Notes: generated from the letters alone by a model not told the origin. A DNA stretch of 64,000 nt from Aurantimicrobium photophilum (GCF_003194085.1 NZ_CP023994.1:186001-250000); one strand, 5' to 3'. Positions 53,415 through 62,898 are shown, counted from the stretch's first letter. A program made the numbers and translations.

Positions 53415-55002
53415 GAAAACACTCGACGAAGCAATCGATGCTTTCCAGAACTCTGCGAACGCTCGAATCGAAACAGCGACGCTTCAATGGCCGGAAATGA
53501 CAGCCCTACTGAAGCAAATAGGGCTGCTCTCGCGTGATGAGACCTCTTCACTTTCAATCAAAGAAGAGCTTTGTATTTCTGCAACTAAATCATGGATATT
53601 TAAACTTTGGGACGGGCCTGTAGTCACTTCGGACGAAAGAACTGGCTATGAACAACTTGTCGAGTGGCTAGAAGAAGCCATCCAGGTTAACGGGGCGAAG
53701 ACAACCCATTTTGAACAAATCCTGCAATGCGTATTGGCCATTGGCCGATTACCGCATCCTGCAGCCTTGTTCCTTGAGGATTGGATTACTACTCAAGATG
53801 TTCTTGAATGTAGTGAAAACAGCCCGCGAGCTGGAGAGCCAGCAATTGCGTTGATATGTAAAATGACCAACAGCAAGGATTCAATCCAGCAATGGGTGGC
53901 TTCTGAAAATCTCTTTGCTTCCGTGGAAACATATTCACGCCTTAGGCGTTCCTCCGCTTTCGAGACCATCGTGCTTTTTGGTCCTCCCAATAGATATGAA
54001 AGCTCGAGGTGGGTTGGCTCACCTGATTCAGATTTCAAAGCTCAATGGTTATTAACTGCGCCGCCTGCTACAAAAGTTGTGCTCCTGTCATGGCCCTCAC
54101 ATCCGCGGCTGAATCTTGACTTTGTCGGTCCCTGGCAGGGCTTTGAGGCCCCGAAAATAAGCCCGATGGACGACATGGGTGACGTTTCTCCACTCCCAGC
54201 ATTTGAATTCATAGAAAAGCCACGAGAACATCTGAGTGCGTTCGACTTCGCAAACGAAATAGACGCGGTTTCTGCCCGCCAGTACGAACTACTTGGTGAT
54301 GAAGACGGTCTCTGGGTGTTCTTTGACGACAACTTAGGCCCTAGGCCAAGAATCCTTAGAAGTGATTTCAGCCAAACTTTCACACCAGCGACCAAGCAAG
54401 AGCTTAAACCTGGCACACACCTTGTATTTCGCTCACATGAGGTGGAAAGGCAACACCTGCTTAATGCCTCAGAGCTTTGGTGGTCTGAAAAGTATTCGGA
54501 ACATAGCTTCACTAAGGCAGAGGAATTCAAAAACGCTCTCAAGCAGAAGGTTCAAACCTTCCTTGACCTCAATGGTTTGGATGAGCTGAAAAGAAGGTTT
54601 GGAATTGCTGGCCTATCAAAGGAATACAGCATCCAGCTGCATTCACGTATCGTCGCACCAGATTATGTTGCTCCACTCAGTTCAGAAAACTATGAAGCCG
54701 TTTGTAGGGCTGTTGACTATCGAGCACCTACAGGAAGTTTTAACTTGTTGAGCAAACTTCGTACCGCACGCCAACAAGCTGGTCTTGGAATGGTGCAGGA
54801 ACTTATTTTCAAATTACAGGCTGCTGCAGAAGCAGGTGAGTTAGATGAACTAACTGAATTGGGCTTCGCCAAAATTCATGACGATGTACTTGGCGAGTTA
54901 TTCATTTCAACAATCGCTCACTTGTCCGCCGAAAAGGCGCTTGTCCCGCTTTCTAAGCTCGGAAGACCAGTCGACAAAGGAGGCTCACTATGGCTCAAAT
55001 GA
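53398..55002 (+). CDS. Unrecognised second gene of the DISARM-like operon
   Basis: A 534-residue soluble protein. Blocks that stand out are FETIVLFGPPNRYESSRWVG, KVVLLSWPSHPRLNLDFVGP, a small beta-rich domain LWVFFDDNLGPRPRILRSDF then ELKPGTHLVFRSHEVERQHL, and a helical C-terminal part with RRFGIAGLSKEYSIQLHSRI. No nuclease or ATPase motif was found. It starts with GTG and overlaps both neighbours (17 and 13 bases), so its product is made in step with them. It could be the second half of a DrmE-like protein; this is inference. Confidence 0.6.
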   Translation: MQTSNKKTLDEAIDAFQNSANARIETATLQWPEMTALLKQIGLLSRDETSSLSIKEELCISATKSWIFKLWDGPVVTSDERTGYEQLVEWLEEAIQVNGAKTTHFEQILQCVLAIGRLPHPAALFLEDWITTQDVLECSENSPRAGEPAIALICKMTNSKDSIQQWVASENLFASVETYSRLRRSSAFETIVLFGPPNRYESSRWVGSPDSDFKAQWLLTAPPATKVVLLSWPSHPRLNLDFVGPWQGFEAPKISPMDDMGDVSPLPAFEFIEKPREHLSAFDFANEIDAVSARQYELLGDEDGLWVFFDDNLGPRPRILRSDFSQTFTPATKQELKPGTHLVFRSHEVERQHLLNASELWWSEKYSEHSFTKAEEFKNALKQKVQTFLDLNGLDELKRRFGIAGLSKEYSIQLHSRIVAPDYVAPLSSENYEAVCRAVDYRAPTGSFNLLSKLRTARQQAGLGMVQELIFKLQAAAEAGELDELTELGFAKIHDDVLGELFISTIAHLSAEKALVPLSKLGRPVDKGGSLWLK

Positions 55003-56582
55003 TTCCCCCAACTATGCCCCCTGGGAATACAAGCCCTGGAGAGATTCAAGTTTTCGAATGGCTCCAATACGCAGAAGGAACCGAAAATTGGGTGGTGTTC
55101 CACTCCTACGACCTCCCCAAAGGCATCAACAGTCGCAGACATGAAGTCGACTTCATTGTGATGATTCCAGATTTAGGAATTGCCACGCTTGAAGTTAAAG
55201 GTCATCGAAGCGCCACTGTAAACGAGAAGGGACAATGGCGACTTGGGAGCGATAGTTTTCCTTCCCGAAACCCCGTCCAACAAGTCCTAAACACTTGTTA
55301 TGCATTCAAACGTCACATAGAAAGTTGGACACCTGAAAATGTAAAGGTCGCTCCGTTCTTGCTCTTCACAGACGCAGAAGTTCCACTTCTTCCTGACCTC
55401 GACCCTGAATGCCAGCTTTCGCCAAGAGACGGTTCTGTAGTCGAACGATTGGTAGAAAAACTTCAGACAGCCGTTCGAAAAGAACAAGGAAATCTACTTT
55501 CAGAGCAATCGTTCGAGAAACTCCGCAAGATGCTTCGGCCAGATTTCGAAGTGCTAGCAAGCCCGTCGGTGCGAAGAGAACGCCTCAACAAAGACCTTCA
55601 ACGCGCGACGCTTGACCAACAACGAATACTCGATGCAATCCAGGGAAACAAAAGGATTGTTTTAGAGGGTCCCCCTGGCTCGGGTAAAACCGTCATAGCG
55701 ATAGAAGCTGCTCGCCGAGCTGCGCTCGCGGGAGACAAAACAAGAATTATTTGCTTCAACACTTTGCTGGGGAAGAAATTAGGCCAGGAATCAGGCGACG
55801 ATTTCCCAGCGAGTAGTTTTTTCCAGTTCTTGGTTGAACGGTTCCGTGAAACTCCTCCCCCAGGTGCGAATTCAAATTGGTGGGCGGAATTCGCAAAACG
55901 AAGTGCAGAACGAATTTCTGAGGATGACCAAGTTGACCTGCTTGTAGTTGATGAAATGCAAGACCTAATGGAACCCAGTTATCTGTTGGTGTTGGACAAA
56001 CTAGTGCGAGGTGGGCTTAGCAATGGCCGATGGCTGATGACGGGGGATTCCAAAAACCAAGACCTCTACAGTCGCGTTACATCTGATGTCGACCTTCCTG
56101 GCAACCCAACCAAACTCTCTTTGGTAGATAACTGCAGGAATCTAGAAGCACATGGCAAATGGGTTGAGTCTGTGAGTATGCGTCCAACTCTGTTTCGTTC
56201 ATTCCTTCGCGAGGAAAAAGCTGAAGCGCCGTTTGTCATTTTTGTGGGTGACAATTCAGATGAGGCCATACGAAATGCAGTCAATTCTGCGAATAAGACT
56301 CATAAACCAGAAGACATCGTAATCCTGGTTTCAGATGTTGCTCGGCTCAAACAAATCACCGCACGCCTAGGTGTTAAGGCGTATTTCAACGGAACCAAAG
56401 ATACTTGCGTTGCAACATTTAGGACGTTCAAAGGCCTAGAGTCGCCCGTTGTAATTCTTGAAGGAAGCCTCGGCGGCCCAACAGATGAATTCGTCACTGC
56501 TGCGACCCGAGCGACGGAGGAGTTAGTAGTACTTCTACCTGAAGCCGACCAGACTGAATTCATACGGAGGATTTCAGAATGA
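54990..56582 (+). CDS. NERD nuclease-SF1 helicase protein
   Basis: A 530-residue fusion. Residues about 15-130 are a NERD (nuclease-related) domain: GEIQVFEWL (Glu18), HEVDFIVMIP (Asp54) and ATLEVKGHRS (Glu68-x-Lys70), a PD-(D/E)XK-like pattern. From about 215 a UvrD/superfamily 1 helicase core follows: Walker A LEGPPGSGKTVIAIEAARR, Walker B DLLVVDEMQDLMEP, the motif III-like RWLMTGDSKNQDLYS and the late FRTFKGLESPVVILE and AATRATEELVVL. AAAGGAGG lies six bases before the ATG. It overlaps the following DrmA-like gene by four bases and takes the place one expects for a nuclease in DISARM. Confidence 0.85.
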   Translation: MAQMIPPTMPPGNTSPGEIQVFEWLQYAEGTENWVVFHSYDLPKGINSRRHEVDFIVMIPDLGIATLEVKGHRSATVNEKGQWRLGSDSFPSRNPVQQVLNTCYAFKRHIESWTPENVKVAPFLLFTDAEVPLLPDLDPECQLSPRDGSVVERLVEKLQTAVRKEQGNLLSEQSFEKLRKMLRPDFEVLASPSVRRERLNKDLQRATLDQQRILDAIQGNKRIVLEGPPGSGKTVIAIEAARRAALAGDKTRIICFNTLLGKKLGQESGDDFPASSFFQFLVERFRETPPPGANSNWWAEFAKRSAERISEDDQVDLLVVDEMQDLMEPSYLLVLDKLVRGGLSNGRWLMTGDSKNQDLYSRVTSDVDLPGNPTKLSLVDNCRNLEAHGKWVESVSMRPTLFRSFLREEKAEAPFVIFVGDNSDEAIRNAVNSANKTHKPEDIVILVSDVARLKQITARLGVKAYFNGTKDTCVATFRTFKGLESPVVILEGSLGGPTDEFVTAATRATEELVVLLPEADQTEFIRRISE

Positions 56583-59500
56583 GCAAATTGTCTGCTGCTG
56601 AATCGCGAGAGTTGATGGTGAAGAACCTGAAGCTTGCTTTACACGGGCCTGAGAGTGACCAACTTGAGCGATGGCCAGGATTTCAGGATGATGTTCGCGT
56701 CATTTCACCCGACCAGGAATTTGCCAGCGATTTTCGACTAAACGTTCCTATGCACGATGGCCTTGGTAACGAGATTGTTGCCCGCCCTCCAGCCTTCCTC
56801 TACGGAATAGGAATTCTCTATCCAAAGATGACGGCACAGCAAAGCACTGAGCTCACTCTTAAGCAGCAAACGCTTGATGAGGATGAGATTGAGGAAGCGC
56901 CCACAGAAGTCAGGGCTCCAATGCAATTGGATTCGGATGATTCTCTCAGCGACTCCACTGCAGATAAAGCAGATGACGAAGCGCCAATACCAACTGAAGA
57001 GCCGAAGGGGAGACCGCGAACTCTCGCTCTGTCAGTTAATGTTCCAGTCTCAGTGAAGACATTTGAGGTGGCAATTGAGGGAGCAACCTACGAGCCCATC
57101 AACATTACGGTGGGTAGCAAAAAGAAGACCCTCTGGAAACGGAATCCATTCAAGCTCTCCTTGTCTCTGGATACGACGAAAAACAATGAGATAACGGTTG
57201 AAGAATCTGGGCTAAAGCTCCGACTGGGCCTTTCGAGGCAGGCTGGCAAAGAGAGCAACGCGCTCTGCACCGTGTTTGCTGTAAACGAAACACTGGCAAA
57301 TGACGAAGTCTCACAAAACTGCCTCTTTCAGTCCAAGCTCACAATTACGTCTCAAGAGCTCCTTGCTTATCCAAGGGTTGAGCTCAATACAGATGAAACT
57401 GAAGAAAGTTTTTCGCTGCTCTACCGCCATCACCCAATAATGAGCATTGGGCATGGTTGCGATACAAAAAGCGCGCAAAACACAAATGGTTGGAGCGTTT
57501 CAACCGATGTAATGCCAGTTGTCACAGTCCAAAGCCCAAGTCCTGACATCCTTGATTCTTCAGGGCAAAAATATGCCTTAGGGATGCTAGACCTTGCCAC
57601 TGATTCCAACTCTTCAGGCGAAAAAGTCGAGAGCCTACTCAACGACTACAAAGAATGGATTTCCTCAAAAGAGTTTGAAGCAGACCTTCTGGTTGTTGAG
57701 GAATATAAATCAACTGCAAACAAGCATTTAAACCTGGCCAAAGACTTCCTCAGTGACGCTGAGGCTGGTTGGAAACTTATTCAAACTGACTCGGAAATCA
57801 ATCGTGTCTTCAAATGGACGAGTTTGGCAATGAATGCACAGAGGGTTTCGGCGAGCGCCAAAATTCGTAAACCGAATGAGTCTCAAAGTGCAGGCTTCAA
57901 TTACGTCTATGACGAAGAATCACCGCAAAGCACTCCGAATTTTGACGCGAACTCGAATTCCCTGGGCTTCGGAAAGCTCGATTTTGAATCTCAAGGCTAC
58001 TGGCGACCTTTCCAACTTGCATTTCTATTGGCCTCCATCGCTCCGCTTGTTGATAAAAACCATCCGAAGCGCGAACTAGTTGACATTATTTGGATGCCAA
58101 CTGGTGGTGGAAAGACAGAGGCTTACCTTGCCCTTGCTGCATTCACGATTCTTTGGGAACGGGGGCAAGAAGTAGCTAATGGGGGGCAGCCGAACTTCCG
58201 TGTTTCGGTGATGATGCGATACACACTAAAGCTACTAACTACCCAGCAGGTGCTTCGCGCCGCTGCACTAATTTGTGCGCTCGAAATAATCCGTGTCTCT
58301 AACAGCAAGTTACTCGATGGCCCGACCAAAATTCCTTTCCGAATTGGAGCTTGGTTAGGAGGAAAAACCACCGCTAACACTTCGAAAGAGGCGGTGGGTG
58401 ACTTCACCAAACTTGCAAACGGTCGAAGTTCTGAAAGAACTTTTCTACTTGCAAAGTGCCCGTGGTGCAGTGCCGAAATGGGGGTCGCAAAAGACGGCCA
58501 TCTTTCGGGGTATGCAAAGAAGTCTTACAAAGATGGAAACTCCAACTACATAAGCATTTTTTGCCCAGATGCAACTTGTCCATTTTCAAGTGCTGAGGGA
58601 CCTTTCAAAAGATTGCCCGTCCTCGAGGTTGATGAAGAAATCTACAAAATGCCTCCCAGCTTCATTGTTGGGACAATCGATAAGTTTGCTCAGCTCGCAT
58701 GGAAAGAACGCTCCAGGCGTTTGTTTGGTCTTAGAAAATCAGACGCAGGTGAGATTGAACGTTTTGCGCCACCACCCGATTTGATGATTCAGGACGAACT
58801 CCACCTGATTGCTGGCCCCCTGGGCAGTATGAATGCCCTTTATGAGATTGCACTTGAAAATCTTTGCTTAGCAATGGGTGGTTCTAAGCCACGGATTGTT
58901 GCAGCTACCGCTACGACCAAAAACTTTGATTCTCAGGTAAAACGACTTTACGGTCGAAGTGAATCAAGGCTTCTTCCTCCATCTGGCATAGAGATAGAAG
59001 ATAATTTCTTTGCAAAAAGCCCTCCTGATAATTCAAATAAGCCTGGTAAAACATATGTGGCCGTCTGTGCATCGGGCCTCGGAACAGTTGTTGAATCTCA
59101 GCTACGAGTCATTGCAGCAATGGCTCACGGGGCAGCATCACTCGAACAAGAGGAATCCGAATCTTCGGATGCTTGGTGGACGAATCTTGCTTTCTTCAGC
59201 AGTCGCAGGAGCCTCGGGCTTCAACGTGCTGCTACACAAGCATCCTTGAGAATTCACACTTGGAGTTTGACCCAAAGGTCAGGCATTAGAACTGGATATC
59301 TCAAAGAAGACGGTTCACGTAGCTCGGTTAGAAATGTCTCCAACGTTAGAGAGCTAACTGCAACTTCGGGCGAAAACATCTCACGCCTCATGAACTCCCT
59401 TCTCGTGCCGAAAGAAGATAAAGGCTCAGTTGATATCTGCTTCGCAACCTCGATGATTGAGGTCGGTGTTGACGTGCCTCGACTAGGACTTATGACAGTC

Positions 59501-60136
59501 ATGGGACAGCCAAAGAGTGCAAGCCAATATATCCAGGTGACTGGTCGAGTTGGTCGTGATGACGACGCACCTGGACTTGTTGTTGTTGTTCTTTCTCCGT
59601 ACAACGTTCGTGACCGCTCACACTTTGAAAACTTTCGCCAAAACCACGAACGGCTTTATGCAGCGGTTGAATCAGTGAGTGTTACTCCATTTACCTCTCA
59701 GTCACTCTCTAGGGCCGCTTCTGGCATGTTGACGACGGTACTTAGAGCGACGTCTGAGCAGCAACCTGTAGAAGCGTTGAAGAGCCCCGAAGCAACACAA
59801 CTTATAGAAAGCGCAAGGGAACGTGCCCGAACGTTTGGCGATGAACACGCAGTGGAAGCTCTAGAAATCGAGCTGTCTCGTTTGATTCAATCGGCAGATG
59901 CTGCCCGCCGCTCATTGCACCCTGGCTGGGATGGTGCGGAGGGACTCTTACTCAAAGCTGGAGATACAACTCCCGCAGTCGAAGAATTTGACCATTGGAT
60001 TGTCCCAAATTCAATGAGGTCGGTGGACCTGGAATGTGGCATGCAGCTTTCTCGAAGAAGTCCGTCAAATGCAAACCTTGGGCCAGCAAAAGCTAACGCT
60101 AGTGGCCTTGGAGACCTGGAAGAAGACCTTTTCTAA
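56579..60136 (+). CDS. drmA: DrmA-like DISARM helicase
   Basis: A 1185-residue helicase of the DISARM type. The helicase core has Walker A MPTGGGKTEAYLALAA near residue 506, a cysteine pair cluster CPWCSAEMG/FCPDATCPF at about 627-664, Walker B/DEAD-like IQDELHLIAGPLGSMNALYE near 738, the SAT-like VAATATTKNF, and the C-terminal SMIEVGVDVPRLGLMTVMGQ and QVTGRVGRDDDAPG. The N-terminal 480 residues are the family-specific part and contain an acidic linker at about residues 95-150. In DISARM, DrmA and DrmB bind DNA and are partly closed by a trigger loop. It starts in an ATGA overlap and ends one base into drmB. Confidence 0.85.
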   Translation: MSKLSAAESRELMVKNLKLALHGPESDQLERWPGFQDDVRVISPDQEFASDFRLNVPMHDGLGNEIVARPPAFLYGIGILYPKMTAQQSTELTLKQQTLDEDEIEEAPTEVRAPMQLDSDDSLSDSTADKADDEAPIPTEEPKGRPRTLALSVNVPVSVKTFEVAIEGATYEPINITVGSKKKTLWKRNPFKLSLSLDTTKNNEITVEESGLKLRLGLSRQAGKESNALCTVFAVNETLANDEVSQNCLFQSKLTITSQELLAYPRVELNTDETEESFSLLYRHHPIMSIGHGCDTKSAQNTNGWSVSTDVMPVVTVQSPSPDILDSSGQKYALGMLDLATDSNSSGEKVESLLNDYKEWISSKEFEADLLVVEEYKSTANKHLNLAKDFLSDAEAGWKLIQTDSEINRVFKWTSLAMNAQRVSASAKIRKPNESQSAGFNYVYDEESPQSTPNFDANSNSLGFGKLDFESQGYWRPFQLAFLLASIAPLVDKNHPKRELVDIIWMPTGGGKTEAYLALAAFTILWERGQEVANGGQPNFRVSVMMRYTLKLLTTQQVLRAAALICALEIIRVSNSKLLDGPTKIPFRIGAWLGGKTTANTSKEAVGDFTKLANGRSSERTFLLAKCPWCSAEMGVAKDGHLSGYAKKSYKDGNSNYISIFCPDATCPFSSAEGPFKRLPVLEVDEEIYKMPPSFIVGTIDKFAQLAWKERSRRLFGLRKSDAGEIERFAPPPDLMIQDELHLIAGPLGSMNALYEIALENLCLAMGGSKPRIVAATATTKNFDSQVKRLYGRSESRLLPPSGIEIEDNFFAKSPPDNSNKPGKTYVAVCASGLGTVVESQLRVIAAMAHGAASLEQEESESSDAWWTNLAFFSSRRSLGLQRAATQASLRIHTWSLTQRSGIRTGYLKEDGSRSSVRNVSNVRELTATSGENISRLMNSLLVPKEDKGSVDICFATSMIEVGVDVPRLGLMTVMGQPKSASQYIQVTGRVGRDDDAPGLVVVVLSPYNVRDRSHFENFRQNHERLYAAVESVSVTPFTSQSLSRAASGMLTTVLRATSEQQPVEALKSPEATQLIESARERARTFGDEHAVEALEIELSRLIQSADAARRSLHPGWDGAEGLLLKAGDTTPAVEEFDHWIVPNSMRSVDLECGMQLSRRSPSNANLGPAKANASGLGDLEEDLF

Positions 60137-61953
60137 TGCGCAGACCTTTCTATACTCCAATTCGACGAAATCACATTGTCGGACCTCTAGGAGTGGGCTC
60201 AATCGTTGTCTCACGCTCGGGAGTCACTGTTCTGATGACGGGCCTAGACGATTGGGTTAGGGGCATCAAAACTGATGGACCTGATGTCACGAGTCAGAAC
60301 AAGATTCGTGCAGAAAGAATGAATGCCTATGAGCTTCACGATTTCGCTTTAGAAAATACGCTCGGAGTCCAAAGGTTTATTCAACCTCCCATCATCGAAG
60401 GTGGGGAAGCGGACTTCAATACTTGGTTTATTCCCTCCACAAGGTTCCCTCTTGCCGAATATTGCACTAGCCCCTGGTGCAGCACAATTACTCTCGCAAG
60501 AACCCCTGACGACCCCTCAGTGGGTTCGTGCACTAAACCTGAATGTCAGAAAACTAGAAAATTCGCCTGGAAAACTCAGCAAGTACCCGTGGTCCTTTGT
60601 TGCCCTAAGGGACATCTTGACGAAGTTGATTGGTTCGCTGAAGTCCACGATGGGGCTGATTGCCCCTACTCAGAACTTGAGTACAAAGAAACAAGTGATG
60701 GCGCTCGCCCGTTGGTCAAATGTAGGTCTTGTGGGGCCTCTAAGTACTTCGGGCCTTTAGGCCGAGGTCAATCCATTTGGACCACAAAATGCAGCGGAAG
60801 GCGGGCCTGGCTTCCAGAGTCAGCGAACGAAAATTGCGACCAGGAGATGAAATTGCTCTTGCGTACTGCGACGCAAGTTTACTTTCCAGATGTTCGCTCA
60901 TCACTGCACTTGCCAGCACCAGAAGGGTTACGAGATTCTCTGGTCCGCTGGCTCCAAGAAGACTCTGTTGCTAATGCTTACGTCCGAATTCAAGGTGGAG
61001 ACCAGGATGAAATTCAATCCATGATTCATCAAAGAGCTACTGTCGTCTTCCCTGACTTAGACAAAGAAGAACTGAGCAAGCATATAAAACATGTTCGAAC
61101 AGGCAGTTTTGTCGGAGGTGAAGCTGGCAGAGCTGGCGAAGTAAAAGCACTGACTGCAGGGAAACGGGGAAGAACTACCCAAGATGGTCCTCCAGTCCTT
61201 GACCCAGAATTGATTCCAACCGAAAGATTCAGCAGCAGCCGCTTTGGTGTTGACGGATTAATAAGCAAGGTTGTTGCGGTCCACCGCCTTGCTGAAACAC
61301 GAGTACTGGCTGGATTCACAAGAGACACCCCACCAGGCAGTAACCGAGACATTCGAGATGGGCTTGCACAAATGTGGGGGTCCGTCCCTGAAAAGGACTC
61401 TCTCACCCGCTCTTGGTTACCCGCTCATCGAGTTTATGGCGAGGGTATTTACATCGAGCTAAATCAAAGTTCGGTCAATGAATGGTTAAGCAAAACTATT
61501 GGTGCATACCCACCCGAAGTACTACGCGACCACATACTGAGTCAAAAATTTCTACTTGCGCACACCTTGGCGCATTTGCTTATCAACGTGGTCTCCTTGG
61601 AATGCGGATACCCAACCGCATCAATTCGTGACCGAATTTATGATGAAGAAGGGGTGCTAGGTCTACTCATCTATACAGCAGCTGGTGACAGCGTTGGAAC
61701 CATGGGTGGGTTAGTTGAACTTGCCCGACCAGGCAAACTTGAACACGTGCTTGAGAAAGCCCTTGTAAATGGTCGTTGGTGCGGTCTGGACCCAATTTGT
61801 ATATCCCCTCTGGACCACGACATCGAGAACACTCCAGGAGCATGCCACCAATGTTGTTTCCTACCTGAAACAAGTTGTGAGTGGTTCAACCATGCACTTG
61901 ATAGGGCCACACTGATTGGTAGAAACGAAATTGTGGGATTTCTTGGGATTTAG
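60136..61953 (+). CDS. drmB: DrmB-like DUF1998 protein
   Basis: A 605-residue protein with the DrmB layout. It starts PIRRNHIVGPLGVGSIVVSR, includes several zinc-ribbon-like cysteine pairs (YCTSPWCST, VLCCPKGHLDEVDWF, KCRSCGAS), and ends in DUF1998 with HTLAHLLINVVSLECGYPTA near residue 475 and the cysteine signature GACHQCCFLPETSCEWFNHA. DrmB partners DrmA in DISARM. It is the last gene of the operon; a 7-bp stem GTTGAGC/GCTCAAC lies just after the stop. Confidence 0.85.
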   Translation: MRRPFYTPIRRNHIVGPLGVGSIVVSRSGVTVLMTGLDDWVRGIKTDGPDVTSQNKIRAERMNAYELHDFALENTLGVQRFIQPPIIEGGEADFNTWFIPSTRFPLAEYCTSPWCSTITLARTPDDPSVGSCTKPECQKTRKFAWKTQQVPVVLCCPKGHLDEVDWFAEVHDGADCPYSELEYKETSDGARPLVKCRSCGASKYFGPLGRGQSIWTTKCSGRRAWLPESANENCDQEMKLLLRTATQVYFPDVRSSLHLPAPEGLRDSLVRWLQEDSVANAYVRIQGGDQDEIQSMIHQRATVVFPDLDKEELSKHIKHVRTGSFVGGEAGRAGEVKALTAGKRGRTTQDGPPVLDPELIPTERFSSSRFGVDGLISKVVAVHRLAETRVLAGFTRDTPPGSNRDIRDGLAQMWGSVPEKDSLTRSWLPAHRVYGEGIYIELNQSSVNEWLSKTIGAYPPEVLRDHILSQKFLLAHTLAHLLINVVSLECGYPTASIRDRIYDEEGVLGLLIYTAAGDSVGTMGGLVELARPGKLEHVLEKALVNGRWCGLDPICISPLDHDIENTPGACHQCCFLPETSCEWFNHALDRATLIGRNEIVGFLGI

Positions 61954-61961
61954 AGATTAAT

Positions 61962-61992
61962 GTTGAGCGTTTGTTTCTATTCAATGCTCAAC
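61962..61992 (+). terminator. Weak hairpin after the defence operon
   Basis: GTTGAGC and GCTCAAC can pair across a 17-base loop directly after the drmB-like stop, followed by TTTCC. The loop is large, so this is a weak terminator candidate. Confidence 0.35.
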
Positions 61993-62062
61993 TTTCCTCA
62001 ACTTGAAGATGCCATCTTTTGGGTTGAATAAAATAACAATAGTCATTGAGTTCCAGCACTCC

Positions 62063-62821
62063 TTATTCTCGTTTTAACCCATTGGAGCCGAGCAGCTCCT
62101 TTGTCAGCTCCACAGCATCTTCACCAGCCCGGTAACGCTCTAGCCAGTTCGTCCACTGCTGGGCATCCAGCCGGACGAACTGGATATTGTTGAGGCCCCA
62201 AGTTGTGGTGATGAGACTGTTCGCCTGTCCACGTTTGTGGAACTTCCTCACCTGAGTGTTGAGCACAACAAACTCTTCAGGGGTGAACCCGGCAGCTCTG
62301 AACTCAAGTGCTAACTCGATCCAAGTCTTGCTGTTGGTGATGCCGGTCTTCCTGGCGTGGTTGTCATGCAGAGCCATGATGGTTGCTCCCAAGAACATAG
62401 GAGGGAACCGCAGCGTGGCTGAGGTCCATTCTCTGCGTTCTTGTTCGGCGCAGTCACCCCAGTGATCCTTAGTGGCCTCGCTGTCACGTTCAAGGTTTCT
62501 CTTGTATTCGACAATGTCCACCAAGGTGTTGCGCTGTAGTAACCACTCATAGGCGCTGAGCCCCAGGTCATCCCAGTGCCTTGCCACAGCAACCCAGAGC
62601 CTGTTCATGACAATGCCGTCACGACCATAGAGCTGCATGTTTTGTTGCTTGCCAATGGTGTTCAAGTCTGTGGGCGGGTTATCCAACAGGGCATTGCTCC
62701 ACAGCCTGCGCTCATGTGGGGGGATTGGTCCCCAGAGTTGTTCTCTTTGGTGGCGGAGATCCCTGGAGAGGGGTTCTTTCTCTCCTGGTCCTCTGCCTAG
62801 GCGGTTTTGGGGCGCGGACAT
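62063..62821 (-). CDS. Unrecognised protein with structured mRNA leader
   Basis: A 252-residue soluble protein, rich in Trp, Arg and Asn, not recognised. It starts APQNRLGRGPGEKEPLSRDL and has blocks MNRLWVAVARHWDDLGLSAY and NTQVRKFHKRGQANSLIT. ATG 62821 is preferred over the frame start 102 bases upstream because AAGGAGG is six bases before it and the upstream bases form hairpins. Its leader can fold the ribosome-binding site. Its relation to the preceding minus-strand genes is open. Confidence 0.6.
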   Translation of the reverse strand: MSAPQNRLGRGPGEKEPLSRDLRHQREQLWGPIPPHERRLWSNALLDNPPTDLNTIGKQQNMQLYGRDGIVMNRLWVAVARHWDDLGLSAYEWLLQRNTLVDIVEYKRNLERDSEATKDHWGDCAEQERREWTSATLRFPPMFLGATIMALHDNHARKTGITNSKTWIELALEFRAAGFTPEEFVVLNTQVRKFHKRGQANSLITTTWGLNNIQFVRLDAQQWTNWLERYRAGEDAVELTKELLGSNGLKRE

Positions 62822-62824
62822 TGT

Positions 62825-62848
62825 TGCCTCCTTGTTGTTGTGGAGGCA
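62825..62848 (-). promoter_or_regulatory. Hairpin that hides the ribosome-binding site of the 62063-62821 gene
   Basis: On the minus strand TGCCTCC pairs with GGAGGCA across a 10-base ACAACAACAA loop. GGAGG is the Shine-Dalgarno sequence of the ATG at 62821. The fold would block ribosome binding, as in RNA thermometers and repressing riboswitch forms. Confidence 0.55.
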
Positions 62849-62872
62849 GTGGTAGCTGCACTCCATTGACTT

Positions 62873-62898
62873 ATCCGAACTGCAGATGCAGTTCGGAT
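62873..62898 (-). promoter_or_regulatory. Perfect 11-bp hairpin in the same leader
   Basis: ATCCGAACTGC and GCAGTTCGGAT pair without mismatch around a four-base loop, 51 bases upstream of the start codon. Another imperfect stem (GGCA..CCCC with GGGG..TGCC, 62914-62942) lies further upstream. It has no T-run after it on the minus strand, so it is not a terminator. Confidence 0.6.

Noticed and set aside
45467-62062. Search for CRISPR array or tRNA integration site in the island
   Set aside because: No spaced direct repeats and no tRNA gene fragment were found by reading.
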